In this document: positions 1-9,235 of the stretch, piece after piece
Position numbering within the stretch: the first letter of the stretch is position 1
Layout of the letters: the number at the start of each line of letters is the position of its first letter
Source: Farysia itapuensis
Lineage: Eukaryota > Basidiomycota > Ustilaginomycetes > Ustilaginales > Ustilaginaceae
Direction of reading: 5' to 3'
Length of the DNA stretch: 64,000 nucleotides
NCBI GenBank assembly: GCA_023212645.1
Contig: JALBYC010000006.1
Span: forward strand, 248,001 to 312,000
Notes under the pieces: generated by a model
What the model was told of the DNA's origin: nothing
The model's database searches: none
The model's input: the letters and a program-made list of their open reading frames with translations, nothing else
Translations under genes and position numbers: made by a program

Positions 1-132
1 AGGACCGGCGTAATTTTCCGGCACGTTCGACGACGAAGTGCACTGTGCGATTCGCAAGCATCCGATCGAGTCTCCGATGTACACCCTGTGTGAAGTGGCA
101 GGATCCTCCAGGAGGATATCTGCGTCGGTCAT
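1..132 (-). CDS. 5' end of an unidentified gene running off the left edge
   Basis: On the minus strand an ATG at 130-132 opens a frame that stays open for all 44 codons to the window edge. The predicted N-terminus begins MTDADILLEDPATSHRVYIG and continues with a D-S-I-G-C-L-R-I segment. That segment is reminiscent of the first strand of a WD40-type propeller, but this is only an impression. The gene would be divergent from NMT1, with about 160 bp between the two ATGs, a normal spacing for this window. Too little is present to name it, and a chance open frame of this length is possible. Confidence 0.45.
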   Translation of the reverse strand, partial: MTDADILLEDPATSHRVYIGDSIGCLRIAQCTSSSNVPENYAGP

Positions 133-292
133 GATGGCCCTTTTGCAGAGTGTTTTGCGAGAAGAAGAATTCTCTCGCAATTTCAACCAAAAATCAAAAT
201 AAAAAGCCAAAGAAAACCCTCGGAACTCGGTCAACAGCCAGAAGCCTCAAGCCTGGGCATGCCACACCGACAGCTTCCCCTAACCATCAACC

Positions 293-2341
293 ATGGCACA
301 GGCAACAGAACCCGTCGGTAGCAAACCACCAGAAGAAACGCAGGTGGAAAATGTAGTACAGGAGGAAGACGATGGAGCCGAGTCCCCAAATGAGGGTAAC
401 GAGGGGGCAAACGCCAAGCAACGCAAGAAGAAAAAGTCAAAGGCAGCCGCCAAGCTGCGCAAGAAGCTCGGTCTAGGCAGCAATGCCGAGGAGCACCCCG
501 ACGGGAAGCTACTAGCCTCTGGATCTTCTACCGACGGGAAACTCTCGGATGAAGTTGTTTCCGAGGTGCAGAAGGCTGTACAGCAAGAGCACGGCGCAGC
601 AGCTGCTAACGCCGTCACCCGCGCCAACCTGGCCAAGGTAATGGCCATGATGAACATGGAGCGCGATGCTGTACTCAAGTCCCAGGAGGGAAAGCAGAAA
701 GCCGCATCCAAAGCGATCGTCGATCACAAATTCTGGAAGACGCAGCCGGTGATGAAACCCACCGATGCACCCATCACCGCTGCCGACGAGGAAGGAAGTA
801 TACAGCCCAGCGTACCACCATCTCAGGTCCGACAAGATGCTTACCCACTACCCAACGACTTCCAGTGGGTCATGATTGATGTCGATAGCCCATCCGAGCT
901 GAAAGAAGTGTACGACCTGCTCTCGGCCAACTATGTCGAAGATGACGACGCTACCCTCCGATTCAACTACAGTCCAGAGTTTCTGCATTGGGTGCTCAAG
1001 CATCCCGGCTATCAAAAGACATGGCATCTGGGCGTTCGGGTTGTGTCGACCAAAAAGCTGGTTGCTTTCATCTCGGGCATTCCACACGAGCTTCGAGTGC
1101 GCGAGAAATCCTACCAGTCCACCGAGATCAACTTTCTGTGTGTCCACAAGAAGCTGCGTTCGAAACGACTCGCTCCTGTTCTCATCAAGGAAGTGACGCG
1201 CCAGTGCCACTTGACCGGCGTTTTCCACGCTATCTACACTGTTGGTCAGGTCTTACCCACGCCTTTGTCGTGCGCTCGGTACTACCACCGTACTATCAAT
1301 GCCAAGAAGCTCGTCGAGGTTGGATTCAGTGCTGTCCCGCACAACATGTCGATGGAGTCGCACGTTCGTCGATTCGAGCTCCCCGCTCACGCCAACTTGC
1401 CAGGCATGCGGGAGATGGAGACGCGAGACGTTGCCGCTGTCGGTAAACTGCTGCGTCGCTACATGAAACGCTTTGACATGGCACCACGCTTTTCGGACCA
1501 CGAAGTGGAGCATATCCTGCTGAGTGGTCGTGGCAAGGCCGATACATCTGTCGGCGGTGGCAGTACTGGCAGCGCAGCTGGCTCCGGCGAACGCAAGAGA
1601 ACAGGCCAGGTCACCTGGACCTACGTCGTCGAGAACGAGCAAGGCAAAATCACCGACATGTTTTCCTTCTACTCGCTTCCCTCCAGTATCCTGGACAATG
1701 ACAAGCATGACTCACTCAATGCAGCGTACCTGTTCTACTATGCCACTGATGTCGCTTTTGCGGACTCGACAGTGGCGGTCGCGTCGCCTGCAGAGCCCGC
1801 GCCACTCAGTGGTGATCTGGCAGAATCGTCCAGCTCGACCAACCTGTCTGAACGGGCCAGCGCCCTAGCCACTGGTAAAGAAGCCTGGCAGTGCAACGAC
1901 TTGACCAACCTCTCACCCTCGGAACTACTCGACGAACAAAACGTCCCTACCTGGGACACTGAACCGGCCACTGTGAAACACGCGCTCAAAACCCGCCTTA
2001 ACCAGCTGGCAAACACGCTGCTCATCATTGCCAAGCAGCACAACTTTGACGTCGTCAACTGTCTCACCGTCATGGACAATGCGCTCTTCCTCGCCGATCA
2101 GAAGTTTGGACCGGGCGATGGGTTTTTGCGCTTTTACCTGTTCAACTGGCGTACGAAGCCAGTCGCGGGCGGGATGGGTGGACGACCGGGCGAGTCAGAG
2201 CTAGACCCAGTACACGTACACGCCAAATCCATCGCAGCCGCTCAACAATCCACCAACCCAAGCCTCGCTCGCCAACTGGTAGACAGAGCCAGCAAGAACC
2301 CCGCCGATGTCGGAAGCGGAAACGGCGTCGTCATGGTCTAG
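293..2341 (+). CDS. NMT1: Glycylpeptide N-tetradecanoyltransferase (N-myristoyltransferase)
   Basis: This enzyme transfers myristate from myristoyl-CoA to the N-terminal glycine of cytosolic proteins. The 682-residue product has a low-complexity Lys/Glu/Ala-rich N-terminus (about 1-185) with a KQRKKKKSK basic stretch, typical of the ribosome-associating tail of NMTs. The catalytic GNAT-like fold follows. Family landmarks are visible: FQW near 190, the EINFLCVHKKLRSKRLAPVLI acyl-CoA-binding region near 280, and FGPGDGFLRFYLFNWRTKP near the C-terminus. The chain ends in GVVMV, close to the conserved GVVML-type end whose terminal carboxylate is catalytic in this family. The protein is longer than typical fungal NMTs because of a Gly/Ser-rich insertion (about 418-440), an insertion at about 495-560 and a loop of some 40 residues just before the terminal motif. 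The start is the ATG at 293, and the gene is intron-free. It converges on SOG2. Confidence 0.95.
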   Translation: MAQATEPVGSKPPEETQVENVVQEEDDGAESPNEGNEGANAKQRKKKKSKAAAKLRKKLGLGSNAEEHPDGKLLASGSSTDGKLSDEVVSEVQKAVQQEHGAAAANAVTRANLAKVMAMMNMERDAVLKSQEGKQKAASKAIVDHKFWKTQPVMKPTDAPITAADEEGSIQPSVPPSQVRQDAYPLPNDFQWVMIDVDSPSELKEVYDLLSANYVEDDDATLRFNYSPEFLHWVLKHPGYQKTWHLGVRVVSTKKLVAFISGIPHELRVREKSYQSTEINFLCVHKKLRSKRLAPVLIKEVTRQCHLTGVFHAIYTVGQVLPTPLSCARYYHRTINAKKLVEVGFSAVPHNMSMESHVRRFELPAHANLPGMREMETRDVAAVGKLLRRYMKRFDMAPRFSDHEVEHILLSGRGKADTSVGGGSTGSAAGSGERKRTGQVTWTYVVENEQGKITDMFSFYSLPSSILDNDKHDSLNAAYLFYYATDVAFADSTVAVASPAEPAPLSGDLAESSSSTNLSERASALATGKEAWQCNDLTNLSPSELLDEQNVPTWDTEPATVKHALKTRLNQLANTLLIIAKQHNFDVVNCLTVMDNALFLADQKFGPGDGFLRFYLFNWRTKPVAGGMGGRPGESELDPVHVHAKSIAAAQQSTNPSLARQLVDRASKNPADVGSGNGVVMV

Positions 2342-2479
2342 CTCACTTACCTCACGCTTTTACCGTAATCAAAAAATCAGCACGGTAGAAATGCGTAAGT
2401 ACGGTATCGAGAGAGAGAGCAAAGTGTCCTGTAGCGCGGAAAAGGGGGCGGGCAAGTGGAGCTGAGTTATGGAGTGATA

Positions 2480-3251
2480 CTAAGCATGGGAGGGTGGGCT
2501 GAGCCAGAGGAGGTAGACAGTGAGGTTGGAGCAAGCCTGAGCGATCTCACCGAGCGATCTACGCAGCTCACGTGGGAACTCGTGCGTTTCGGAAATTGCC
2601 TTCATCAAGGTCGACGTGCCGACAATGGCACGCACAAACTGGTGCGACTGGTCAAACAGCTTTGCCACCGCTGTCTGCCCACCGTCCGTCTTACCCCCAA
2701 CAGCACCAGCACCAGCAGGTGCGGCGGTAATGGTGGTGGTTGAGTCGGTACCTTGTAGCAGCGCGATGGGTGCTGAAGCGGACCGTTCGTGCAGACCAGC
2801 TGCTGCTCGCTGTTGCTGCTCCTCCTGTCGGACGAGGAGGTAGGTGGAGCGGAGTTGCATTGTGAGTTCGTCCGTGTTGTGCGCCATTTCGCGCAAGTCG
2901 TGCAGTTTGCCGACAGTCGCGTCGGTGTGGATCGTGGCGGGGAGCTGGACGTCTCTGGGCTTGACCGTCGCATCGCCATTCGCAGGTGCTGCAGACTCCT
3001 CCTCGCCCGACCACGGCGGCGCGACACCTGCTTGTTCGGCCTCAACACCAACGCCACTCGACTGCAGGTGAGTAAACAGCATGGACCAAACCTGGCCGGA
3101 CAGCTGCGTGATCTGGTCTATCATGTTGAGCAAGTGGTCATCGACGACCATCTTGCCCTCTGCCGGTGGCAATTGCGAGGCAGTAGAGTGTCCAGGGGCG
3201 GCGTTCGGTAGCGAGGGCCGCGATCGGTGTGCAATGGATGACGTCACTGCA

Positions 3252-3285
<34 letters not shown>

Positions 3286-6016
3286 GGGTGCTTCGTTGTG
3301 TCATGGCATCCATTGCAGTCGAGGAGGCGTTGGACCCTGACCGCATCGGACGAGCAGGCGTGTTTGGTCCGGAAACGCTACTGTACGCCCCACGCGCTTT
3401 CGGCGTGCCGCCACTCACACCAACCGCCGCACCAACTTCGTTGCTGGGCATCGATTCAGATCGGTGGAACCCGTTGGCGCGCTTTGCAGGAGTGGCCTGA
3501 GCAGCGGCGGCCTGCAGACTGCCGAGGTCAAACGGCGGTGGATTGCCCGTGTTGGGCGCCATCGCCGCTCCCTGCGCCAAATCCTGAGCGCTAAAGGACC
3601 CCGCATGTCGTCTCCGACTCGGACCTTTCGCCGCCTGTGAACGCCCTCCGCTCCTCAACGGCGCCGCCGACTCGGCAATACTCGGCAGCGACGGGGTGGA
3701 GGCAGTATTGGAGTTTTTGATCACAACACTACCCAATCTTGTCGTTGGATGCGATGAATTGGCAGTAGACGTAGGGGTAGGTACAGGGGCATCTTGTTGA
3801 GTAAGATAGGGCTGTACAGCTTCGACCAGGGGCGCCATTGCTGTCCAGCTGTTGGATACTTCAGCCATACTGCCGACCAACATGAGAAGCAGGGTGCGTG
3901 CATAGCGCACGTCTGAACTACTCTGCAGCGCTCGAAGTTGCAGCTGAAGCACACTCACGAGCTTGCGAAAGGTGACGACGGATTCCTTGCACGTCGTCAG
4001 CACGCCCCGAATGACACTGGCATCTGGCGTGCCGCGACGGGACAACGTGTCAAAGCGGTCCAGCGAGTTGATGAGGCTGACAATCGACCCATTCGAGACA
4101 TCCAGTACGCGATGAAACTGGCCAGAGATACGCTCGTCAATGACTGGCGTCATGAATTGGCTGATGGCGGCGTGAATTTGGGAAAGCGCGAAGAGCACGC
4201 CGCGGGTGCCGTCGACAAATTTGAGCACAGTGACGGGAGCACTTTTGGCGGCGACCGTGGTAGGTGGAAGGGTGGACAGACGGCGAAAATAGCTGTTTCG
4301 CTCCTGGTCGGCTGGATTGCGACTTCCTGCACTAGTTGGTGACGATGGCCAATTGCCCTCGCCGCGGTCGGAAGGCATTCGGCCATGTCCGTTTTCTAAG
4401 CGCGGTGGCGTGCTGCCGCTTACGTAGTTGGAGCGAGAGGCGAGAGCAGCGGCGGCGGCATCGGCAGCTGCTTGTGTAGCCCCCACTGTTGGCAGACTGA
4501 GTTTGCGTAAGCCACCACCACCGCCGCCGCCGCCTGAGTTGGCACTAAAGGAGGGAGGCATTGCTTGAAAATTGTTCGTGTTGGATCCCAATGTAGTCGT
4601 CAAGCCGAGCTCATCACCTGTCCCTGGCGTAGAGCGCGACTGTTGCATGGCAATGCTGCTTAGTAGTGGACGCGGCGCTCGGCGTGACGTATTGAAGGGG
4701 GGTGGTGTCACAAGTGCTTTTGGCAACACTGGCGGCGTACCAGGCGTCGGTGCATCGACAGGCGAGCTCTCCGACGTACGCTCCTTTGTGTCTTCAGCAA
4801 GGCGAAGATCGGGAAGAGATTGTTTGCTCTTCAATGACTGGATCGAATGTTGCTGTTGCGAATTTGATGAGTCGAGGAGGACTGAGTGTGAGTTGTTGCG
4901 CGCATGTGTTTTCTTTGCATCAGGTGCTGACACTACTTCCATGCTAAGTGGTTGCTCTGACCCAAACGGGCTCGCCAGTGGCAGTGCGTGGATGGGGACA
5001 GATGCCGAGCTCAATGCGCCGCCGGTTGATTCTCCTGAGGAGGACTCGCCAGTCACCATGCTTGCGCCTGCTTCACTGGATGGCGGAGGCACCGGCACCA
5101 ATGGCGGGAGAAGTCTGTCGTCAGGAGGAGAGGATTGGTCTTGCTCACGAATTGCTGCGCTGAGCTCTGGTGGTGTGACTTGCTGGTCGACAGCATTGGC
5201 TGGGTCGTTGATCCAGGATCGAAGCTTTGCGATCCAGACGAGCATCTGTCGATCTTCGAATCGCTTCGTCTTATCACGCTCTGCAACAGCCCCGCTGCCC
5301 GAAGATGTCGGCTTGGGCAGATTGACGACGGGCATCTTGGAAATGTGCAGTGGTGGCCATTGGAGCGGGTTGTTGTCGAGCTTGAGGATTCGCAGCTGTT
5401 TCATCTTAGCTACCCAGTTGGGAAGGCGTGTCAAGCGATTGCCATTAACAGACAGGACGCGGAGCGCAAGCAGACGTCCAGGTTCGAGCGGCAAGACATC
5501 GATATGGTTTCGGCTCAGATCGAGAATCTCGAGGTTGGGCATTTGGCAAACGCATGTGGGAAACTGTGAGATGTTGTTGGCGCGGATGTTGAGGTAGCGT
5601 AACGAGGCGAGGTTGGCAAAATTGTCCGGTAAATGGGTGATGAGATTGTACCCTAACGCCAGACGGACGACATCTTCTCTGATGATGGACGCCAGCTCTT
5701 GTGGCACTGTCTGGATGTACTTGTGACATAGATCAAGCGTGTCGAGCGAGTCAGGGTCAGTGGCAGATGCAGTGGCCCTAATTTGACGAACTAAGGTAAG
5801 CACATCATGTGCACTCGTAGAAATGTCGCTGTTCGTAGACTGCGTATCGGTATGTGGAGCAGAGGTAGCATTCGCGTCTGTATCAGCCGTGTTTCGCTGG
5901 AGGTGAGGATCTGAGTGAATCGAGTTCCATTGGTGAACTGGAAGGGAGCGGGATGCGGCCAGCCCAGCTCCCACGCCCGTCATATTGACCACGTCTGAGC
6001 TACGCACGTCAGTCAT
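2480..6016 (-). CDS. SOG2: Leucine-rich repeat RAM-signalling protein, SOG2-like
   Basis: SOG2 is the leucine-rich-repeat component of the RAM (regulation of Ace2 and morphogenesis) network, which acts with an NDR kinase in polarised growth and cell separation. The 1178-residue product starts at the ATG at 6014-6016; the frame upstream of it has only a GTG. An N-terminal LRR block (about 95-230) shows regular LxxLxLxxN repeats such as LRYLNIRANNISQFP and LEILDLSRNHIDVLP. A long Ser/Pro-rich linker follows, then a helical region containing FVDGTRGVLFALSQIHAAIS, consistent with the fungal SOG2 C-terminal domain. Low-complexity tracts include a polyglycine run near 505 and a polyalanine run of about 11 residues encoded by GCC repeats at about 3252-3290. 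No intron is needed. The gene is convergent with NMT1 and divergent from the G-patch gene. Confidence 0.85.
3252..3290. repeat. GGC/GCC triplet repeat inside SOG2 (polyalanine tract)
   Basis: A run of about eleven GGC units on the plus strand encodes polyalanine in the SOG2 frame. It is nearly pure at the DNA level, so its length is probably variable between strains. Confidence 0.8.
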
Positions 6017-6521
6017 GGTTGGCGACACAAGCAGTGACGAACGAGATTCCAGAGCAGTAGCTACTCTAAGCTACCATTTTGGCCAGACATGCTCGGCAAT
6101 GTGAGACGACACCTTTGGACGGGGTGAGGGAATGCAGTCACGGTCCCAGTGAATGAGTGTGAGTGGTGGTGTTGTTGTTCTGCACAGCCAAAATCTTGTT
6201 TTGTTTTTGGCGAATGAATGTTAGAGTGTCAAATGCTGCCGTTCACGGTGCAAAACGGTGTATACGTTAACGGTACAGCGGTCAACAGCGCCAATGCAAG
6301 TCAAGTAGACCCTTTCGACCTTTCTCTGTGCCGTGCATCATCTGTCTTTGCACCCGCTCACCTGGGCACGGCAGTCTTTCAGAGTCTTCGAGCTGCACCC
6401 TCAGTATGGCGACGGTGAGGGCTACGCTCAAACCTCAGTAAGTCCATGTTGACGACATACAAAGCGGTTTCCACGGTTGGTGAAGTGTGCTCAATGTTGA
6501 CCACGTCCACTCCTCCAGACG
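6017..6521. promoter_or_regulatory. Bidirectional promoter region between SOG2 and the G-patch gene, with a probable 5'UTR intron
   Basis: This 505-bp stretch separates two divergent genes. The right part contains a good intron-like segment with donor GTAAGT at 6438-6443 and acceptor CTCCAG ending at 6518, three bases before the G-patch gene's ATG at 6522. Joining it in frame to the ATG at 6403 runs into a stop, so I read it as a 5'UTR intron of about 81 bp. An open frame at 6218-6418 has no recognisable content. Confidence 0.4.
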
Positions 6522-7613
6522 ATGAGTGGCAACAACCCACACTCTCTCAGCCCAAGCGGTCAAGCTTCTGCGCGACCATATAGAGATCTGGACGATCCAC
6601 GTTTTCGGCAGTCCCGGTCTCGATCCCCACCGCTCTCGAACGTGGCAACGAGAAGGCAGGACCTGTCCCAGTCTAGTTATGGCTACGATTCACACGTTGC
6701 ACAGAAACTCACTTCGGGTCGCGGTAGACCGGCTCCTACCTTTGACAAAGCAGCGTCCGCACCTCGAGCTGACAGCGAGACCAGATCTCAAACACCTACG
6801 CAGAAACCGTCATCGATCAAGGTCTTGCCCAAAGGCGCAGTCACAGCGACGACCAAGAAATTTGTATCCAACATCTCACGATGGAACCAGAAACAGGGTG
6901 AATTGCACCAAGCAATGCTTGACCCGACGAGTGATGTTGTCCCTGTAGAGCATGTCGCGAAAAGTCCCAGTGCCGCTCAATCTAGTCAACCTAATTGCGA
7001 GGAGGGCATTGCAGCAGCAGAAACATCAGCCCCGGTGGACGAGACGGATCTGGAGAAGTTTGATTACACAGACGAGGTTCAAATCGCCTGTCTCTTATGC
7101 CAGCGCAAGTTTAAAAGCATAGATACTCTACATCGACACGTCGACGAATCGCAGCTGCACAAAACGAATCTCGCCAACACCGACACATGTCGAGAAGGTG
7201 TCGAGCGCAAGCTTGCGGCCAGTCCTGCGTCTGCAACAGAGCCCGGGAGCACGTACCTCGATCGTGCTTCAGAGCGTCGAGCGGTCTTTGGTGCCAATAT
7301 TGGTACATCCAAGAAGAATGTACAGAGTTCAGCTGCCGTCAAGACCAAGCCAGCATCAGCGATGATGCAGACATCGCCTTTGCTGTCCGCGGAAGAGAAG
7401 CCGATTGAGGCCGAAAATGTCGGAAGCAAGTTGCTGGCCATGATGGGCTGGAGCCAGGGGCAGGGTTTGGGCACTTCCGGCCAGGGACGAGTTGACATCA
7501 TCGAGACCAAGATCTATCGAGCCGGCGCGGGTCTCGGTAGCTCGAGCACCGAGCCAAGCTCAGACCCAAGACGGGCCGTCGCCTTTTCAGGCTATCGTGC
7601 CAAAGGACAGTAA
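6522..7613 (+). CDS. C2H2 zinc-finger and G-patch RNA-binding protein (RBM5/RBM10-like C-terminal architecture)
   Basis: The 363-residue product carries a single C2H2 finger at about 189-212 (ACLLCQRKFKSIDTLHRH...H) and, near the C-terminus at about 299-340, a G-patch with the diagnostic pattern SKLLAMMGWSQGQGLGTSGQG. This arrangement is found in splicing-associated proteins such as RBM5/RBM10, where the G-patch recruits and stimulates a DEAH helicase. The N-terminal half is Ser/Arg/Pro-rich with RSRS motifs and no RRM, so the protein is shorter than animal RBM5. The likely role is nuclear RNA processing; the exact partner is unknown. The start at 6522 is the first in-frame ATG after a predicted 5'UTR intron. 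The 3' end lies 40 bp from the end of the convergent gene at 7653-9008, so the transcripts probably overlap. Confidence 0.75.
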   Translation: MSGNNPHSLSPSGQASARPYRDLDDPRFRQSRSRSPPLSNVATRRQDLSQSSYGYDSHVAQKLTSGRGRPAPTFDKAASAPRADSETRSQTPTQKPSSIKVLPKGAVTATTKKFVSNISRWNQKQGELHQAMLDPTSDVVPVEHVAKSPSAAQSSQPNCEEGIAAAETSAPVDETDLEKFDYTDEVQIACLLCQRKFKSIDTLHRHVDESQLHKTNLANTDTCREGVERKLAASPASATEPGSTYLDRASERRAVFGANIGTSKKNVQSSAAVKTKPASAMMQTSPLLSAEEKPIEAENVGSKLLAMMGWSQGQGLGTSGQGRVDIIETKIYRAGAGLGSSSTEPSSDPRRAVAFSGYRAKGQ

Positions 7614-7652
7614 AAAGAAGGATCTGATCCCTCGTAGCAGTGTATACCATAC

Positions 7653-9008
7653 TTACGTCGCCTCGGTCTTGAGGGTTTCGGTGTGTTCTTGTGCTTGGGC
7701 TTCGCGCTCCAATTCTTCTTGTACGAGGCGTTCGACATCTTCGGACCATTCTTCTTCGGCTGGACCGTCTGCTTCCAATTTCTGCTCTTTGCGCGTCCAT
7801 TCTTCAAGATCGTGCTCGTGGTCTCGGCGCAGTGCTAAAATCTTATCGTACCACAGTCGGCCCTTTTTACCCCACTCGCCAGATGTCGACGGCCTGAATT
7901 CGGCGTAAAGCTCGTAGCCTCGTGAGTTTAGATACTCTGCGCCGTGCGCGACTGGTGTTTCGCTCTCGGCCTTGACCTCGACAGCAACTGCAGTTGGCTC
8001 CATGAAGCTGTCCGCTAGCAGTGTCAGGGCACCAAAGACGCTGGGCAGCGTTTGTGCCATTGACCGGCGCAGATAGTTGAATGCTTTCTCCGGGCCGATG
8101 ATCTCGCCTCCACTGATTCCTCTGTAGGTGCCATCCTTCATGTGCATGACGGGAATCTTGACTCCCATCAGCTCGAAATGGGGCTGATTGGGTCCGACAA
8201 TGTTGACAGCTTTATCACGCTCTGATGCTGGAATGATGCCGAGACTGATACCACGCATGGTACTCGTGTGATTGACGTAGCAGTGGGCTAGACTGAGTGC
8301 CTCTGTGCGTGTAAATGCAAGTCGTTCGAGCAAGATCACTGCCCAGGCTGTCATGACAGGTGCACGGTTGACAACCGCGTATCTACCCTTGAGCAACGAC
8401 TCTTCCAGTATCTCGTTGAAGGTGTATTCAAACTCGACTGCAGCTGTGCGTGCCGCTTTCTTTTCACTGGGCGCCTGCACGTTGCCGTATTCGCGACTAA
8501 GAGTCTCGTCGTCGTCCGAGATACGCCTTCTCTTGCGATATGCGCCAAAGTCAGGAGCAAGCCCTGCCGGGGTTGCCGTACTTCCAGATACATCGGAAGA
8601 CTTGGGTATGATGCCGGCCGCTTTCTTGCCTTTGAACGCAAGCACAGTCCGTTTGCGATGTTCTTCCGACGTGACGCCGATATCTTGTAACATGATGAGG
8701 CTGATGTGGGAAAGAGCGGCAGGTGTGTTGGCCCTTGCATTGACCAGCTTACCCGCCACGGCCATTGCGTCTCGCATGGTCAGCCCACCTTTGGACGTCA
8801 GTTGTTTGAGCAGGTCCGGCAACGGCATAGCTGCCTCTATCGAGCTGGTGCTCAATTTTGTCGGAGAGGGCGTCAAAGACGTGCGGGATGTGACACCGGC
8901 AGAGGAAGAAGCGGTTGCCTGTGCTCGGGCTTTTGCAAGCAGTGCCGCAGCTCGAGAGGCATGGCTGGCTTCCTTTGTAGGCGAGCCGGTGCCCTTCTTA
9001 GGCGGCAT
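7653..9008 (-). CDS. Conserved protein of unknown function, probably nuclear
   Basis: I do not recognise this 451-residue protein. The start is the ATG at 9006-9008; the extension upstream has only a GTG. The N-terminus is Lys/Ala/Ser-rich (MPPKKGTGSPTK). A helical domain at about 75-140 contains LSHISLIMLQDIGVTSEEHRKRTVLAFKGKKAAG, which resembles a helix-hairpin-helix or SAM-like pattern. A KRRRISDDDE stretch looks like a nuclear localisation signal. A well-ordered C-terminal domain follows, including VEFEYTFNEILEE, TRTEALSLAHCYVNH and GYELYAEFRPSTSGEWGKKG. The extreme C-terminus is Glu-rich. The absence of low complexity in the second half argues for a real conserved fold. The stop codon TAA lies within a perfect donor-like GTAAGTAT, so a further small 3' exon cannot be excluded. 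Confidence 0.75.
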   Translation of the reverse strand: MPPKKGTGSPTKEASHASRAAALLAKARAQATASSSAGVTSRTSLTPSPTKLSTSSIEAAMPLPDLLKQLTSKGGLTMRDAMAVAGKLVNARANTPAALSHISLIMLQDIGVTSEEHRKRTVLAFKGKKAAGIIPKSSDVSGSTATPAGLAPDFGAYRKRRRISDDDETLSREYGNVQAPSEKKAARTAAVEFEYTFNEILEESLLKGRYAVVNRAPVMTAWAVILLERLAFTRTEALSLAHCYVNHTSTMRGISLGIIPASERDKAVNIVGPNQPHFELMGVKIPVMHMKDGTYRGISGGEIIGPEKAFNYLRRSMAQTLPSVFGALTLLADSFMEPTAVAVEVKAESETPVAHGAEYLNSRGYELYAEFRPSTSGEWGKKGRLWYDKILALRRDHEHDLEEWTRKEQKLEADGPAEEEWSEDVERLVQEELEREAQAQEHTETLKTEAT

Positions 9009-9116
9009 TGGTATCTGGTTTGGCGTCAGAAAGCTTCGCACAGTTCGGCATGTGGAGGAAAGAAGTTAAGAAGAAATAAATCGCAGTAGAATGTTAGAAC
9101 GTAATTTTGAGTGTTC

Positions 9117-9148
9117 TTCTGGAATTCTGGAGTTCTGGAATTCTGGAG
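9117..9148. promoter_or_regulatory. Perfect 16-bp tandem repeat resembling a heat-shock element
   Basis: TTCTGGAATTCTGGAG occurs twice without mismatch at 9117-9132 and 9133-9148, between the divergent starts at 9008 (minus) and 9236 (plus, ALG2). Each unit contains TTCnnGAA followed directly by TTC, the nTTCnnGAAn arrangement bound by heat-shock factor. It lies 88-119 bp upstream of the ALG2 ATG. The match to the consensus is seen; function is inference. Confidence 0.5.
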
Positions 9149-9235
9149 GTCTTGAGAGTAGACGCACAGGACACACACGCACGCTTGCTTTGTCTACCGA
9201 CACGCAAGCAGAACAACCCGGTGGCCCTCTTTTGA

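Noticed and set aside
4572..5597. A 341-codon plus-strand open frame
   Set aside because: It lies antisense inside SOG2, is rich in Ser and Cys without motifs, and the minus-strand frame is clearly the gene.
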